Part shown: positions 34,122 to 43,108 of the stretch, in pieces
Layout: every line of letters starts with the position of its first letter
Position numbering within the stretch: the stretch's first letter is position 1
Origin: Flavobacteriales bacterium
GTDB taxonomy: Bacteria; Bacteroidota; Bacteroidia; Flavobacteriales_E; Vicingaceae
Direction: 5' to 3'
Assembly: GCA_029262875.1 (NCBI GenBank)
Contig: JAJCYO010000030.1
Span: 1 to 59,255 of the forward strand
Length of the DNA stretch: 59,255 nt
Made by a program: the position numbers and the translations under genes
Notes under the pieces: model-generated
Told to the model about the DNA's origin: nothing
Seen by the model: the letters and a program-made list of their open reading frames with translations, nothing else
The model's database searches: none

Positions 34122-37100
34122 TTAAAAAATAGAAAATTTGATTGCCTCTGAATAGGTCTCTGACTTTAACTCTAAGACATAGGTCCCAGCAGCTAAATTG
34201 TATTGTCTTTTTGTAAATGTAATGGTAAATTGCCCGCCTTCATGAAAAGATGAATGAGGTATTAACACAGCTACAGTTTTACCATCTGTAGATTTAATTT
34301 TTATAGACAACTGCTGCTCATTTGGCACTTCATACGCTACGTTAACCACATTACTTGCTGGATTTGGATATACATTCATCTTGAAGTCCAGGGTGTTAAA
34401 ATAAGCCGTTAACTCATCATTTGCTGCTACATTTGATGTTTGAGAAATATTTTTATCATTTGTTATTGGGGTAACATTAGATTCCCAATGATTAAATGTA
34501 TAACCCTCATTTGGAAGAGCGGTAACCGTGACAGGAACACCATCAAAATAAACTCCTGTCCATGGTAAATTTTCTGGAGTAATCGTATTGATTTTAATTA
34601 CACCTGCTCCTTTTGGTTCAACCTCTAAAGTTATATCCACCTGTTTTACTAAACTAAAGTTTGTCTCAATATGATCTCTCACATAAGCTGGTCGCTGCTG
34701 AAGAAATAACAACATACTATCAACCTGTAATTTCCATGTTGGAACATCAATACTTGATGCCACCCATAAACTTGGAAACAACTCAATAGGTCCTCCCCAC
34801 TTCGTAAAATGCCTTGCCATCTCAGGTTCTAAGTCACTTGTCATTTCATTTGCAATGGCATTCATCCTATTAGGTTGAAATGTGGTATTGATCAAATCCG
34901 CATACCGGTTAACAAAATAATTCTTGTAACTAACATTATCTAATACATTCTGAAGAATGATAACATGTGGATTTATAGGAAACGGAGCACTTAATAATGT
35001 CCCCATATAATCATAAGAAACGTTTGCAAAAGCCCCGAAGAGTCCTGTTCCCAAATCTGTGTCCCATAATACATACCTCCATTTCCCTACTGGATCATTG
35101 GTTCTCCATAATTTAATGTTATTACTCGTAGAATCGGAAAGCCAATCAACATTGCCATAATACATTTCAGCAACATAATAATCCGTGAAATTGACAATGT
35201 CTAAACTATCCGCAACTTTATTGTAATTGGAATCTATACTAATGTCATTAGTCGCCATAAAAGTGGCTAAATTCAGGTATCCTTCATTAGAACCCTCTAT
35301 CACATCCCCACTAAAACGAAGATAATCTATCGTTCCTTTTCTAACTTCACTATGATTGTTATAAATATATCGATCATCCTGTCTTTCTCTCATCCCATAC
35401 ACTCCCCAATACTGTCCATTTAAAAATAAAACACAGGGTTCGTAAGCCATATAGTCTAACTTTAAGTTTCTCACCACACGCAACATAAAAGCATCGCGAA
35501 AATGAGTCGTGTTGTAATCTATACCGCCATTTCTTATGTTAAAGTTTTTAAATCTTTTGATGTATGGTTTTTCAGGAAATAAGCTATAATTAATCCATTT
35601 CTCATTGTAATCATCTTTTGCCAAAATTCTAAAGCTTTTTTGAGGAAAAGACTTAGAATAGTTTCCATGAATTTTTAATCCTATATCCAAATCAAAACCA
35701 AGGTTACTATTTCTATCAAAATATTCAATGTGTGCTTCTTTTTCCCATCCTTGCCAAAAATTTGCTCCTAAAAAAGGGTAATTGATAGAGTCTGCAAACG
35801 GTCCCATCACATAAATACCGTTGAAGTGGCTCCATAGATTATCCGGGTCGGTAGTAATTGATATAACTGGAAGCGTTATATTTTCATTAATAAAATAGCT
35901 GGCCGTTGCCGTTTTGCTAGGTAAATAGTTAGAGTTTGTTGGAAAAAACTTTGCTTTTAAAATGGCATTAGAATTTATAGCAATACTTCCTGTATATAAA
36001 TTTGAAAATTGAGTGGGGATGCTTCCATCAGTAGTGTAAAAAACACTTCCAGCTTGTGAGGAGATTATTTGCGTTGTTTGGGCACCACTATAAAACCCTG
36101 CATTTAATGAAAATACCGGGTCCGCAGCATAATCAACAAAACATGGAGCTAAGCCATTTGAAGTATCTGGTGTAGGGGTATCAAACAAGCACCATTGAGC
36201 TGCGCCATCTGTAGTTCTTCCTCTGGAGTTATTTGTATAAACTTCATTCATTATTACCTCATCCAACTGAACACCATTGTTATCTATTAATTTAACTCTA
36301 AATGGAGAACTTGATATGTTAAAATTAGTGTGTAGGTTATTATTTGTAACAGGAAAAGGGAAAAATGTAACTGAAGTGTCTTTTATGCCAAGTAGAAAGA
36401 AAGGTCTAATGGTCATGTCTGAAGATACAGCAGACACATTATGAACTTGAATGGCAAAGGTATTTAACCCATTTACTTTAGCAGAGTTCAATACAGTATT
36501 ATCAATAAAAAACCACTCCTGACTGTTACCTTGATATTCTTGAGCTTCATGCTCAACATAGGCCAAATCGTTGTAAGCAGAAGGAACTCCTTGTACGCCT
36601 ACATTACTTCTTACAAGTTCAACACCATTTAAATAAGCAACAAAACCATCATCATAATCAACAGCCATTAATGCCACTGCAATGTTAGAAGTATCTGTTA
36701 AGGTAAAGCTCGTTCTCAGAAAACATGAAGTTACAGGAGCTATTACAGTTGAGTCATCTCCATCCCCATAACCAATTCCGCCCATTCCAGAATTCCAACC
36801 AACATCATTAAAAGTCGGCAAATTCCAATTGCCCGGAGGTTGAGCGTTTCCTTCGAAGTACTTCCATATTAACTCAGGATACACAGGAACTTCCCAATGA
36901 TCAAACACAAAATTTCTATTTTTCTCAGAAGCAAAAACAGTTAAATGTTCTCCTGGTTGTATAAATATTACGGGAAATGTCCATTCTACCTCACTCCCCT
37001 CTCTCCTCACTAATTTATATCCAGCTAAATTGACCGGTAAAGTTCCTTTGTTGTAAAGCTCTATCCAATCGGGGTAATCACCATCTTCATCCGCATAACC

Positions 37101-37193
37101 ACTATTTTGAGCACTAGAAATTTCATTAATAACTACTTGCCCAAACATTAAAGTGGAGCAGCATATCAGTATGAAAACAAGTAAATTCCTCAT
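34122..37193 (-). CDS. CotH-kinase surface protein with T9SS type A sorting domain
   Basis: A 1023-residue exported protein. Signal peptide 1-18. Then a lamin-tail domain (about 20-95, VVINEISSAQN and DWIELYNKGTLPVNLAGYKL), a carbohydrate-binding-like region (about 110-300), a chitobiase C-terminal-type domain (about 355-430, YTTDGSIPT), a CotH-type kinase domain (about 435-800, with GMRERQDDRYI and WRYVLWDTDLGTGLF), an InlB-B-like repeat (about 870-940, NEGYTFNHWESN) and a type A sorting domain (about 945-1023, MNVYPNPASNVVNV). CotH proteins in Bacillus phosphorylate secreted proteins; the WDxD metal site is kept here. Probably a surface-bound kinase or a structural relative; targets unknown. 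Confidence 0.88.
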   Translation of the reverse strand: MRNLLVFILICCSTLMFGQVVINEISSAQNSGYADEDGDYPDWIELYNKGTLPVNLAGYKLVRREGSEVEWTFPVIFIQPGEHLTVFASEKNRNFVFDHWEVPVYPELIWKYFEGNAQPPGNWNLPTFNDVGWNSGMGGIGYGDGDDSTVIAPVTSCFLRTSFTLTDTSNIAVALMAVDYDDGFVAYLNGVELVRSNVGVQGVPSAYNDLAYVEHEAQEYQGNSQEWFFIDNTVLNSAKVNGLNTFAIQVHNVSAVSSDMTIRPFFLLGIKDTSVTFFPFPVTNNNLHTNFNISSSPFRVKLIDNNGVQLDEVIMNEVYTNNSRGRTTDGAAQWCLFDTPTPDTSNGLAPCFVDYAADPVFSLNAGFYSGAQTTQIISSQAGSVFYTTDGSIPTQFSNLYTGSIAINSNAILKAKFFPTNSNYLPSKTATASYFINENITLPVISITTDPDNLWSHFNGIYVMGPFADSINYPFLGANFWQGWEKEAHIEYFDRNSNLGFDLDIGLKIHGNYSKSFPQKSFRILAKDDYNEKWINYSLFPEKPYIKRFKNFNIRNGGIDYNTTHFRDAFMLRVVRNLKLDYMAYEPCVLFLNGQYWGVYGMRERQDDRYIYNNHSEVRKGTIDYLRFSGDVIEGSNEGYLNLATFMATNDISIDSNYNKVADSLDIVNFTDYYVAEMYYGNVDWLSDSTSNNIKLWRTNDPVGKWRYVLWDTDLGTGLFGAFANVSYDYMGTLLSAPFPINPHVIILQNVLDNVSYKNYFVNRYADLINTTFQPNRMNAIANEMTSDLEPEMARHFTKWGGPIELFPSLWVASSIDVPTWKLQVDSMLLFLQQRPAYVRDHIETNFSLVKQVDITLEVEPKGAGVIKINTITPENLPWTGVYFDGVPVTVTALPNEGYTFNHWESNVTPITNDKNISQTSNVAANDELTAYFNTLDFKMNVYPNPASNVVNVAYEVPNEQQLSIKIKSTDGKTVAVLIPHSSFHEGGQFTITFTKRQYNLAAGTYVLELKSETYSEAIKFSIF

Positions 37194-37282
37194 TTATTAG
37201 TCATCAGGTAAAAACTAAAATTAAGGATTATTTTACTGCTAATTAACTGTATTAGAAATATTAAGGATTTGCTTTATGCTCA

Positions 37283-39205
37283 TTAAGATTTTAACAACTC
37301 TAATTGTTGCTCACTCTGCTCCCAATCTTTCATTGCTCGGTCTAAATCTTTTTTAATACCCTCATATTCATCCATTAATTCTTGAGAATAAGACTTAGGG
37401 TCTAATAAGGTTTTGTTCATCTCCTCAATTTTAGCCTCCAAGTCTTCAATTTGCTTTTCTAACTTGTTCACCTTGTTTTGAGTTTTTCGAATGTCTCTGT
37501 CTTTTTGTTTACGTTCTTCGTAAGTCAACTTGTTGTCTGAAGATGCCTTTTCCTTTTTCTCTACTACCTTTTCTTTATGCTCAAACTCTTTGATAGTATC
37601 TGCTTTTTTAGTTTTTAGGAACTCGTATACACCACCTAAAAATTGCTTTACATTTCCGTTGCTAAACTCATACATTTCTGAGGTTAGTCCATCCAAAAAA
37701 TCCCTATCATGAGAAATAACAATTAACGTTCCATCATATTTCATTAATGCTTGTTTAAGCACATCTTTAGATTTGATGTCCAAGTGATTGGTAGGCTCAT
37801 CTAAAACCAGCAGATTTACTGGCTCTAACAATAACTTACACAGCGCAACTCTCGCCCTTTCTCCTCCTGAAAGTACTTTTACTTTTTTATCAATTTCCTC
37901 ATCCCCAAACATAAAAGACCCCAACAGGTTTCTTACTTTCTTGCGAATTTCTCCATGTGCAGCTTCATCAATGGTTTGAAAAACGGTTTTATCTTTATCC
38001 AGTTCTTCAGCTTGATTTTGAGCAAAATATGCCATGTCTATATTATGACCAATTTTTAATTCCCCCTCGTGCTCTATCTCTCCAACAAGAGCTCTAATCA
38101 TAGTCGTTTTTCCTTCACCATTTTTTCCAACAAAAGCCACTTTTTTACCTCTTTCAATGAAAAAATTGGCTCCACTGAATACCCGATTATCTCCAAAAGC
38201 TTTCCCTACTTCACTGGCTTCTACTGCTACTTTTCCTGAGCGTGGTGCTGGGGGAAAAGAAAACCGCATAGCGGCATTATCTTCTTCTTCAATTTCAATT
38301 CGATCTAATCGATCCAATTGTTTTATTCTACTCTGAACTTGAACAGCTTTTGTCGCTTTAGACCTAAATCGTTCAATAAACCTTTCTGTATCCGCAATTT
38401 GCTTTTGTTGATTATTGTAGGCTGCTAATTGCTGTTCTCTGCGTTCTTGCCGTTGTTGTAAATATTTCGTGTAATATGTTTTGTAATCGTAAATTTTACC
38501 CATTGATATTTCAATGGTTCTGTTGGTTACATTATCTAAAAAAGCTCTATCGTGAGATACCAAAACAACCCCACCATGGTAAACCTTTAAAAAATCTTCT
38601 AACCACTGTATCGATTCAATATCCAAATGATTGGTAGGTTCATCCAACAACAACACATCAGCATTGGAGAGCAAAATTTTCGCCAACTCAATTCTCATTC
38701 TCCAACCACCACTAAACTCATCAGTTAACCTTGCAAAATCAGTATCCAGAAATCCAAGCCCCTTTAAAATAATTTCAATATTTGCCTCAACATTAAATCC
38801 TCCTAAAAGTTGTAATCGTTCGTTATAATCATTGAGATTGTTCAGCAGTTCCATGTAATCATCCGACTCATAGTCTTCTCTTGTCGCCAACTGATGATTA
38901 ATTTCTTCTATTCCATCATTAATTTCATTTACTTCTTTAAAAACAGATTTGGCTTCTTCCATCACCGTTTTTCCATGAACAAAATCCATGTCTTGAGGTA
39001 AATAACCCACACGATAACCTGCAGGAGTTGAAATATTTCCTCCATCAGACTCTTCCTCTCCAGCAATTATCTTTAATAAAGTAGATTTTCCAGCTCCATT
39101 TTTTCCAACCAATCCAATCCTATCATTATCATTGATAATAAATGAAATTTTGTTAAACAAATAACGCTCTCCAAAATTTACTGTTAGTTCATTAATTCCA
39201 ACCAT
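37283..39205 (-). CDS. ABC-F family ATP-binding protein
   Basis: A 640-residue soluble protein with two ATP-binding cassettes and no membrane segments. The first has GKNGAGKST (Walker A), FSGGWRMRIELAKIL (signature) and LLLDEPTNHLD (Walker B). The second has GKNGEGKTT, LSGGERARVALCKLL and LVLDEPTNHLD. The linker (about 235-315) is charged and arginine-rich as in ribosome-associated ABC-F factors, and the C-terminus (about 545-640) is a lysine/glutamate coiled coil as in Uup/YdiF. ABC-F proteins act on the ribosome, resolving stalled or antibiotic-bound states. Resistance versus housekeeping roles cannot be separated from sequence. A -7 box TAGTTTTG ends 4 bases before the start. Confidence 0.94.
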   Translation of the reverse strand: MVGINELTVNFGERYLFNKISFIINDNDRIGLVGKNGAGKSTLLKIIAGEEESDGGNISTPAGYRVGYLPQDMDFVHGKTVMEEAKSVFKEVNEINDGIEEINHQLATREDYESDDYMELLNNLNDYNERLQLLGGFNVEANIEIILKGLGFLDTDFARLTDEFSGGWRMRIELAKILLSNADVLLLDEPTNHLDIESIQWLEDFLKVYHGGVVLVSHDRAFLDNVTNRTIEISMGKIYDYKTYYTKYLQQRQERREQQLAAYNNQQKQIADTERFIERFRSKATKAVQVQSRIKQLDRLDRIEIEEEDNAAMRFSFPPAPRSGKVAVEASEVGKAFGDNRVFSGANFFIERGKKVAFVGKNGEGKTTMIRALVGEIEHEGELKIGHNIDMAYFAQNQAEELDKDKTVFQTIDEAAHGEIRKKVRNLLGSFMFGDEEIDKKVKVLSGGERARVALCKLLLEPVNLLVLDEPTNHLDIKSKDVLKQALMKYDGTLIVISHDRDFLDGLTSEMYEFSNGNVKQFLGGVYEFLKTKKADTIKEFEHKEKVVEKKEKASSDNKLTYEERKQKDRDIRKTQNKVNKLEKQIEDLEAKIEEMNKTLLDPKSYSQELMDEYEGIKKDLDRAMKDWEQSEQQLELLKS

Positions 39206-39209
39206 GCCG

Positions 39210-39217
39210 CAAAACTA
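39210..39217 (-). promoter_or_regulatory. -7 promoter box TAGTTTTG of the ABC-F gene
   Basis: Exact TAnnTTTG match on the minus strand ending 4 bases before the ATG at 39205, suggesting a leaderless transcript. No -33 element seen. Confidence 0.35.
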
Positions 39218-39263
39218 ATTAAATTGAAGTGATTTTAGTCATCTATCCTATTGATGAAATAAA

Positions 39264-39271
39264 TACCTTTG
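39264..39271 (+). promoter_or_regulatory. -7 promoter box TACCTTTG of the DUF983 gene
   Basis: Exact TAnnTTTG match 17 bases before the ATG at 39289, divergent from the ABC-F promoter. No -33 element seen. Confidence 0.45.
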
Positions 39272-39288
39272 TACTATAATGTAAAAAT

Positions 39289-39684
39289 ATGCCTCACCAT
39301 TCAAATGTTTTAAGTGTTATCAAGTTGAAATGCCCAAAATGTCATGAAGGTGATTTATTTATTAATAAAAACACCTACAAGTATAAAGGCTTTTTTGATA
39401 TGCCCGAAAATTGCACCAAATGCAATCAAGATTTTCAAATAGAAACTGGTTTTTATTTAGGGGCAATGTACTCAAGTTATGCCATAACTATTATTATTAA
39501 TGTGACCGTATTCTTAATACTGAGCCTATTTTTAGAGTATAATATAGGTTTGTTTTTAACCATCGATCTCTTTATACTTTTACTTACTATGCCTTATGTT
39601 TTTAAAATTTCAAGAGCAATATGGTTAGCAATAATGATACAATATGATCCTAAAGCAGTAGCTAAACATGAGCAAAAAGCATAA
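39289..39684 (+). CDS. DUF983 family membrane protein
   Basis: A 131-residue protein with a cytoplasmic N-terminal zinc-ribbon-like region (CPKCHEGDLF at about 14-23 and CTKCNQDF at about 44-51) and two hydrophobic segments (about 58-83 and 86-110). This CxxC-x(n)-CxxC plus membrane hairpin is the layout of the DUF983 family, whose function is unknown; members often sit near cytochrome oxidase genes in other phyla, not so here. Its last 17 bases overlap the start of the esterase gene. Confidence 0.85.
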   Translation: MPHHSNVLSVIKLKCPKCHEGDLFINKNTYKYKGFFDMPENCTKCNQDFQIETGFYLGAMYSSYAITIIINVTVFLILSLFLEYNIGLFLTIDLFILLLTMPYVFKISRAIWLAIMIQYDPKAVAKHEQKA

Positions 39685-40312
39685 TATATCTGTTTCAAAG
39701 ACTGCCACTTATTATTCGTTAGGAGACATCTCTTCTGCTAAAACCATTTGGTTTGTACTGCATGGATACGGCTATTCTGCAAAACACTTTATTACTAAAT
39801 TCGAACCAATTCTAAATGATGATGTTGCGGTTATTGCTCCTGAAGGGTTGTCCAAGTTCTATTTAAATGGAGTTGGTTTTGATGGAAAGGTTGGAGCAAG
39901 TTGGATGACCAAAGATGACAGAGAAAATGAGATTACAGATTATATCAACTACCTTAATCAACTCTATGATGCAATTAGAAAAGATAATCCTAATTCAAAA
40001 ATAAACCTTCTTGGTTTTTCACAGGGAGGAGCTACAGCAAGCAGATGGATTTCCAATGGAAAGCTTAAATGTGAAAATTTCATTCTTTGGTGTAGCATCT
40101 TTCCAGACGATATGAGTTTTGAAACTATAAGCGATGTAAACACTTATTTTCTTTATGGTGATGATGATGAATATGTTACTGAAGAAAGGGTGTCAAGGCA
40201 AAAAGAGCTGATAGTTAATTCAAGATTAGAAATTAAAGAGACTATTTTTCAGGGACAACATGACATTCCTGAAAATATTTTAGTGGAACAAACCTCAATT
40301 AATAGCTGGTAA
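39668..40312 (+). CDS. Alpha/beta hydrolase (phospholipase/carboxylesterase type)
   Basis: A 214-residue alpha/beta hydrolase. The oxyanion region is WFVLHGYGYSAKHF (about 28-41), the nucleophile elbow is GFSQGGATASRW (serine in G-x-S-x-G, about 115-119), the acid is in YFLYGDDDEYV (about 160-170) and the histidine is in QGQHDIPENI near the end. The arrangement matches the small carboxylesterase/lysophospholipase family. No signal peptide. It overlaps the DUF983 gene by 17 bases, and its 3' end overlaps the opposing glycosyltransferase by 18 bases. Confidence 0.88.
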   Translation: MSKKHNISVSKTATYYSLGDISSAKTIWFVLHGYGYSAKHFITKFEPILNDDVAVIAPEGLSKFYLNGVGFDGKVGASWMTKDDRENEITDYINYLNQLYDAIRKDNPNSKINLLGFSQGGATASRWISNGKLKCENFILWCSIFPDDMSFETISDVNTYFLYGDDDEYVTEERVSRQKELIVNSRLEIKETIFQGQHDIPENILVEQTSINSW

Positions 40313-41293
40313 GGCTTTTAAAATTTTCGATTCATCCAGTTCATTCATGCACTTAAAGTGCTTTTTAGGGCACTTTTCATATCCCAACTTTGAACAAGGC
40401 CTGCATTTTAAGTTATTATTTTCTACAATGGTATACTTCTCTGGATTATTCAGATAATAAGGGTACATTCCAAAAGCAGGCACCGTATTTCCCCAAATAG
40501 AAATTACTTTGACACCTAAAGCAACACCGATATGCATTAAGCCTGTATCGTGTGTAATTAAGGATTCACTTTGTTGAACCAAAGATGCAGACTGATTAAT
40601 GGAGTATATCCCACAGGCATTGTAAATTTTATCACCCACTTCTTTTTGAATTATTGTCCCAGTTCCAGTATCTTCTTTCCCTCCTAATAATATAATAGGT
40701 TGTTTAATTTGCTCGCAAATTGAAATGATTTTAGTTACAGGTAATCGTTTTGTTGCATGTTGAGCACCAATCGCAAAAGAAATGTATCCTTTTTGGTGTG
40801 TTAAAGGAATGTCAGCTAATTTCACTTTTTCATTTTCTGAAATAAAATACTCTAAGCCTTTACTATCATTTTTTACCCCTAGTGTTTTCACCGAATCCAT
40901 ATACCTGTCTACAATATGAGTATTCGGAAGCTTGTTTATTTTAAAAGCAGTCAACAACCATTTTTGATAATTAATCTTATCAAAAGTAAAGGCCATTCGT
41001 TTCAAACTTTTTATAACCCTTTTCGAACGTAAGTTTTTATGCAGGTCAATGATGTAATCAAACTGCGCTTGTTTTAGTTCTTCAATAACCTCATTGGTGC
41101 TTTTCTCTATACTATGAACTTTAGAAATATAAGGGTTGTGCTCAACAATACTTTTATATTGTTTTTTAGTCAAGTAATGCACTTCTACATCCCCTTCCAT
41201 CTGCTGTTTTAAGCACCTTACAACTGGAGATGTCAAAACAATATCTCCAATAGAACTAAAACGAACAACTAATATTTTTACCTTACTCGACAT
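40295..41293 (-). CDS. Glycosyltransferase family 9 (heptosyltransferase-like)
   Basis: A 332-residue GT-B enzyme of family GT9, used in lipopolysaccharide core synthesis. Features are the N-terminal RFSSIGDIVLTSPVVRCLK, IDLHKNLRSKRV, the nucleotide-sugar site FAIGAQHATKRLP, and the C-terminal LITHDTGLMHIGVALGVKVISIWG. A cysteine cluster near the C-terminus (CRPCSKLGYEKCPKKHFKCM) is typical of Bacteroidota copies. The donor is expected to be an ADP-heptose or similar. Its promoter has an exact -7 box with an inverted repeat filling the spacer. Confidence 0.92.
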   Translation of the reverse strand: MSSKVKILVVRFSSIGDIVLTSPVVRCLKQQMEGDVEVHYLTKKQYKSIVEHNPYISKVHSIEKSTNEVIEELKQAQFDYIIDLHKNLRSKRVIKSLKRMAFTFDKINYQKWLLTAFKINKLPNTHIVDRYMDSVKTLGVKNDSKGLEYFISENEKVKLADIPLTHQKGYISFAIGAQHATKRLPVTKIISICEQIKQPIILLGGKEDTGTGTIIQKEVGDKIYNACGIYSINQSASLVQQSESLITHDTGLMHIGVALGVKVISIWGNTVPAFGMYPYYLNNPEKYTIVENNNLKCRPCSKLGYEKCPKKHFKCMNELDESKILKALPAIN

Positions 41294-41300
41294 TGTTTGA

Positions 41301-41308
41301 CAAATATA
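41301..41308 (-). promoter_or_regulatory. -7 promoter box TATATTTG of the glycosyltransferase gene
   Basis: Exact TAnnTTTG match on the minus strand, 7 bases before the ATG at 41293, so the leader would be only a few bases. Directly upstream lies an inverted repeat (41309-41323). Confidence 0.45.
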
Positions 41309-41323
41309 CCCGAAAATTTCGGG
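41309..41323. repeat. Inverted repeat CCCGAAA-A-TTTCGGG
   Basis: A 7-bp perfect inverted repeat with a one-base centre, unusually GC-rich for this region, that starts exactly where the -7 box of the glycosyltransferase promoter ends and fills most of the -33/-7 spacer. A protein-binding operator is plausible. Confidence 0.5.
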
Positions 41324-41422
41324 CGATAATTATTTATATTCATTTGCAAGCACCCTGTATTTCCTTTAGTAGAAATCGCACCAAATTCCTTACTTTTACC
41401 TCCCTAAATCATAATAAGAAGT

Positions 41423-42406
41423 ATGAAAGAATTAATTGAAGATTTTACAAAACACATTACTGACGCTATAGCAATAGGAAATTCAAGTGATTTAACTCCG
41501 TTTAGTGGGAAAATAGAGAATGTCTTAATATGCGGATTAGGTGGCTCTGGAATTGGTGGCACAATTATCTCTCAGGTGATTTCAACGGATTCTAATTGCC
41601 CAATTACCATTAATAAAGATTACAAAATTCCAGCTTTTGTAAGTCCAAACACATTAGTGGTGTGCTGTTCTTATTCTGGTAATACTGAAGAGAGTTTAGA
41701 GATGTTGGAACAAGCTGAAGCTAAAAACGCAATAATTGCATGTGTAACTTCAGGAGGAAAGTTGGCTGATATTGCAAAAAATAAAAACTACAACCATATT
41801 ATTATCCCTGGAGGACACCCTCCAAGAGCAGCTTTTGGGTTAGCTTTTCCCCCTTTGTTTTTTATCTTAAAACACTATGATATTGTTAGTGAAGATTATG
41901 TTAGTCAGTTTAACAATACAGTAAATACAATTAATGGAGAGGAAGAAAACATCATTGCTGAAGCGAAAACCATTACAGAAAAATTATTCAACAAAATACC
42001 AGTAATTTATGCTGATGCAAATTACGAAGGTGTTGCTGTTAGGTTTCGCCAACAAATAAATGAGAACGCTAAAATGCTATGTTGGCATCATGTCATCCCA
42101 GAAATGAATCACAATGAATTGGTAGGTTGGACTACTAAAAATGAAGACTTAGCTGTAGTTATTTTTAGAAATAATGATGATTATTTCAGAACTCAGAAAA
42201 GAATGGAGGTGAATAAAACTGTTTTTAAGCAATATACCTCAACCATTATTGAAATCTTTTCAAAAGGGAATACTCGTTTAGAAAAAGCGTTGTATTTAGT
42301 ACACTTAGGAGACTGGGTATCATACTTTTTAGCTGAAAAAAAAGGGGTTGATGTTACTGAAGTAAATGTTATTACTCATTTAAAAAATGAGTTAGCTAAG
42401 ATTTGA
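41423..42406 (+). CDS. Bifunctional phosphoglucose/phosphomannose isomerase
   Basis: A 327-residue SIS-domain isomerase that interconverts glucose 6-phosphate or mannose 6-phosphate with fructose 6-phosphate. Sugar-phosphate motifs are ICGLGGSGIGG (about 33-43) and VCCSYSGNTEESLEM (about 75-89); a conserved PGGHPPRAAFGLAF (about 133-146) and the HNELVGW segment (about 231-237) are characteristic of the bifunctional archaeal/Bacteroidota PGI/PMI family. The length is normal. The lipB start codon overlaps its stop by one base (TGATG), indicating coupling. Confidence 0.93.
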   Translation: MKELIEDFTKHITDAIAIGNSSDLTPFSGKIENVLICGLGGSGIGGTIISQVISTDSNCPITINKDYKIPAFVSPNTLVVCCSYSGNTEESLEMLEQAEAKNAIIACVTSGGKLADIAKNKNYNHIIIPGGHPPRAAFGLAFPPLFFILKHYDIVSEDYVSQFNNTVNTINGEEENIIAEAKTITEKLFNKIPVIYADANYEGVAVRFRQQINENAKMLCWHHVIPEMNHNELVGWTTKNEDLAVVIFRNNDDYFRTQKRMEVNKTVFKQYTSTIIEIFSKGNTRLEKALYLVHLGDWVSYFLAEKKGVDVTEVNVITHLKNELAKI

Positions 42407-43107
42407 TGGAGAAAATTCTTTTTCAAGATTTAGGATTAATTGACTACAAAGAAGCTTGGGATTTTCAGGAAAAGCTTTTTAAAGCAAATGTTGATGCCAA
42501 AATTGAAAATCGAAGAGCAGATAAAGTAATTACAGAAACGACCAATCATCTTATTTTTTGCGAACATCCACACGTATACACTTTAGGAAAAAGTGGAGAT
42601 GAAAGTAATTTATTACTTTCTGAAAACCTTCTCAAACAAAAAGGAGCAACTTATTACAAAATAAATAGAGGTGGAGATATTACTTATCACGGTCCTGGAC
42701 AAATAGTCGGCTACCCCATTTTAGACTTAGATAAATTCTTTACCGATATTCATAAATATTTAAGGTTTTTAGAAGAAATGATCATATTGACCTTGGCTGA
42801 ATATGGTATAGAAGCAGGGAGGTATGAAGGATTTACCGGTGTTTGGTTAGATGCAAGCGATCCAGCCAAAGCACGTAAAATATCAGCTATGGGTGTTCGA
42901 TCTAGTCGTTGGGTTACCATGCATGGTTTTGCCTTTAATATTAACACGGACTTAGATTATTTCAACAACATTGTTCCGTGTGGAATTATAGATAAGCAAG
43001 TTACTTCTTTACAAAAGGAACTTAATCGCAAAGTTGACGTAAACGAGGTTAAAGAAAAGCTTCAAAAACATTTTGCCAATCTTTTTAAAGCTGAATTAAC
43101 CCCATAA
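42406..43107 (+). CDS. lipB: Lipoyl(octanoyl) transferase
   Basis: Transfers octanoate from acyl carrier protein to lipoyl domains. The 233-residue protein has the family core RGGDITYHGPGQIVGYPI (about 86-103), the catalytic lysine in RKISAMGVR and the catalytic cysteine in NNIVPCGI near 195, with WVTMHGFAFNIN between. The start is the ATG at 42406, overlapping the previous stop; the TTG at 42403 is not needed. The next gene begins 1 base after its stop. Confidence 0.96.
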   Translation: MEKILFQDLGLIDYKEAWDFQEKLFKANVDAKIENRRADKVITETTNHLIFCEHPHVYTLGKSGDESNLLLSENLLKQKGATYYKINRGGDITYHGPGQIVGYPILDLDKFFTDIHKYLRFLEEMIILTLAEYGIEAGRYEGFTGVWLDASDPAKARKISAMGVRSSRWVTMHGFAFNINTDLDYFNNIVPCGIIDKQVTSLQKELNRKVDVNEVKEKLQKHFANLFKAELTP

Positions 43108-43108
43108 T

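Noticed and set aside
37283-39205. Antibiotic-resistance ABC-F determinant
   Set aside because: The C-terminal coiled coil and the interdomain linker fit housekeeping Uup/YdiF-type factors, and there are no mobile elements nearby.
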